Shown here: piece after piece, positions 5,859-6,602 of the stretch
How positions within the stretch are numbered: position 1 is the first letter of the stretch
How the letters are laid out: the number at the start of each line of letters is the position of its first letter
Source of the DNA: Candidatus Dependentiae bacterium
GTDB taxonomy: Bacteria > Babelota > Babeliae > Babelales > UASB340
Reading direction: 5' to 3'
NCBI GenBank assembly: GCA_018897535.1
Contig: JAHIKO010000015.1
Location: 1-6,602 of the forward strand
Length of the DNA: 6,602 bases
Position numbers and translations under genes: made by a program
Notes under the pieces: generated by a model
Database searches by the model: none
The model's input: only the letters and a program-made list of their open reading frames with translations
What the model was told of the DNA's origin: nothing

Positions 5859-6548
5859 ATGTTACAACATTTGGCCATAATTCCTGACGGAAATCGTCGT
5901 TGGGCTAAACAAAATAAATTAAAATCCATAATGGGCCATAAATTTGGCATGGATGCATTTAAAAGAACCATAAAATTTTGTATGGAACGCGGTATAAAAT
6001 ATCTTTCGTTTTATACGTTTTCTTTGGAAAATTTTAATAGGCCGGAAGATGAAAAGAATTATTTATTTCAGTTGTTATTGGAACAAACAAAAAATCAGCT
6101 TAAAGAATTTGTAGATAATCAAATTAGAGTTAGATTTATCGGTGATAAATCTGTTTTTCCAAAAGAGCTTGTTGATTCAATAGAATCACTTGAAGAACAA
6201 ACAAAAAAATTTGATAGATTAAATTTGAACTTACTTTTTTGTTATGGTGGAAAGCGTGAAATTATTCATGCTGTAAAAGATATTGTAGAAAAAGTAAAAT
6301 CAGGTCTTTTAGATATTGATAGCTTAAATGAAAAAAATTTTTCAGACTATCTTTGGACAAAGGATATTCCTGAACCGGAATTAATAATAAGAACAAGCAA
6401 AAGAGCAAGACTTAGTAATTTTTTACTTTATCAGAGCGCTTATTCGGAATTAATGTTTTTAGATATTTTTTGGCCGGATATTACTGATGAGATTTTGCAA
6501 AAATGCTTAGATGATTTTCAGGATATAGAAAGAAATTTCGGAAAGTAA
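5859..6548 (+). CDS. uppS: Isoprenyl transferase, undecaprenyl diphosphate synthase type
   Basis: This cis-prenyltransferase condenses isopentenyl diphosphate onto farnesyl diphosphate to make the C55 lipid that carries peptidoglycan and O-antigen precursors. The 229-residue product is full length, slightly shorter than E. coli UppS (253). The N-terminal active site reads IIPDGNRRWAK (7-17) with Mg-binding Asp10. It is followed by the GHKFG helix (26-30), the FYTFSLENFNRP signature (51-62) and the strand LLFCYGGKREI (125-135). The C-terminal diphosphate-binding motif has Arg178, Arg184 and Ser186, then the AYSELMF stretch with metal ligand Glu197. Two features depart from the common form: PDGNRR replaces MDGNGR, and the usual RTGGE reads RTSKR (178-182), although all the main catalytic residues are present. 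GGAGAG 5 nt before the ATG supports the start. A promoter candidate lies just upstream, and another gene follows 24 bp after the stop. Product chain length cannot be read from the sequence. Confidence 0.93.
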   Translation: MLQHLAIIPDGNRRWAKQNKLKSIMGHKFGMDAFKRTIKFCMERGIKYLSFYTFSLENFNRPEDEKNYLFQLLLEQTKNQLKEFVDNQIRVRFIGDKSVFPKELVDSIESLEEQTKKFDRLNLNLLFCYGGKREIIHAVKDIVEKVKSGLLDIDSLNEKNFSDYLWTKDIPEPELIIRTSKRARLSNFLLYQSAYSELMFLDIFWPDITDEILQKCLDDFQDIERNFGK

Positions 6549-6572
6549 ATTTTAGAAAATTGGAGAAGGGTA

Positions 6573-6602
6573 ATGAGAGAAAAAAAATATCTAAAAACAT
6601 TA
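6573..6602 (+). CDS. Start of an unidentified gene downstream of uppS (right-edge partial)
   Basis: Ten codons from the ATG at 6573 read MREKKYLKTL and leave the window in frame. A strong ribosome-binding sequence GGAGAAGG (6562-6569) precedes the ATG, better than that of most genes here. The 24-bp gap after uppS suggests co-transcription. In many bacteria uppS is followed by cdsA (phosphatidate cytidylyltransferase), and a Lys-rich N-terminus before membrane helices would suit it. Ten residues cannot confirm this, so no symbol is given. Confidence 0.6.
   Translation, partial: MREKKYLKTL

Overview
The window joins two stretches of DNA that do not look like one genome. Positions 1 to about 580 hold the 5' end of a secA gene on the minus strand, with its upstream region. 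The codons are fairly GC-rich (bases 1-60 contain 37 G/C), and the protein resembles SecA of Desulfobacterota-like or other ordinary Gram-negative bacteria. From about 600 to the end the DNA is very AT-rich (bases 601-660 contain 7 G/C; 1861-1920 contain 10), and the proteins are rich in Lys, Asn, Ile and Phe. The join falls inside a comF-family gene, which keeps its phosphoribosyltransferase domain but has lost its N-terminal zinc-finger part. A chimeric metagenomic contig is the simplest explanation. A real rearrangement or transfer cannot be excluded from sequence alone.

The AT-rich part suggests a Gram-negative bacterium that makes lipopolysaccharide, because it carries a kdsC-type phosphatase and an LptC-like protein. 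The low GC and short intergenic spacing suit a reduced, host-dependent lineage such as Candidatus Dependentiae (TM6). That placement is an inference, since no rRNA or other decisive marker is present.

Layout: secA 5' end (minus, 1-389); secA leader with an inverted repeat and a promoter-like element (390-514); junction zone (541-600); comF remnant (plus, 614-1066), converging on and overlapping by 36 bp an lptC-like gene (minus, 1031-1432); clpB (plus, 1520-4078), complete and divergent from lptC; a perfect 14-bp-stem bidirectional terminator (4091-4124); kdsC (minus, 4123-4812, true start possibly at 4740); a class-IA HAD phosphatase (minus, 4901-5614); a 244-bp divergent control region with a promoter candidate in each direction; uppS (plus, 5859-6548); and the first ten codons of a further gene (6573 onward), which by position could be cdsA.

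Functionally the AT-rich part is mostly envelope biogenesis plus protein quality control. KdsC makes free Kdo for the LPS core, LptC would take part in LPS export, and UppS makes the C55 carrier lipid for peptidoglycan and surface polysaccharides. ClpB is the stress disaggregase. No mobile element, CRISPR array, tRNA or rRNA was seen. The most notable regulatory detail is an apparent internal translation start in clpB (GTG at 1961 behind a G-rich ribosome-binding site). It lies at the same protein position as the start of the short ClpB isoform of E. coli.
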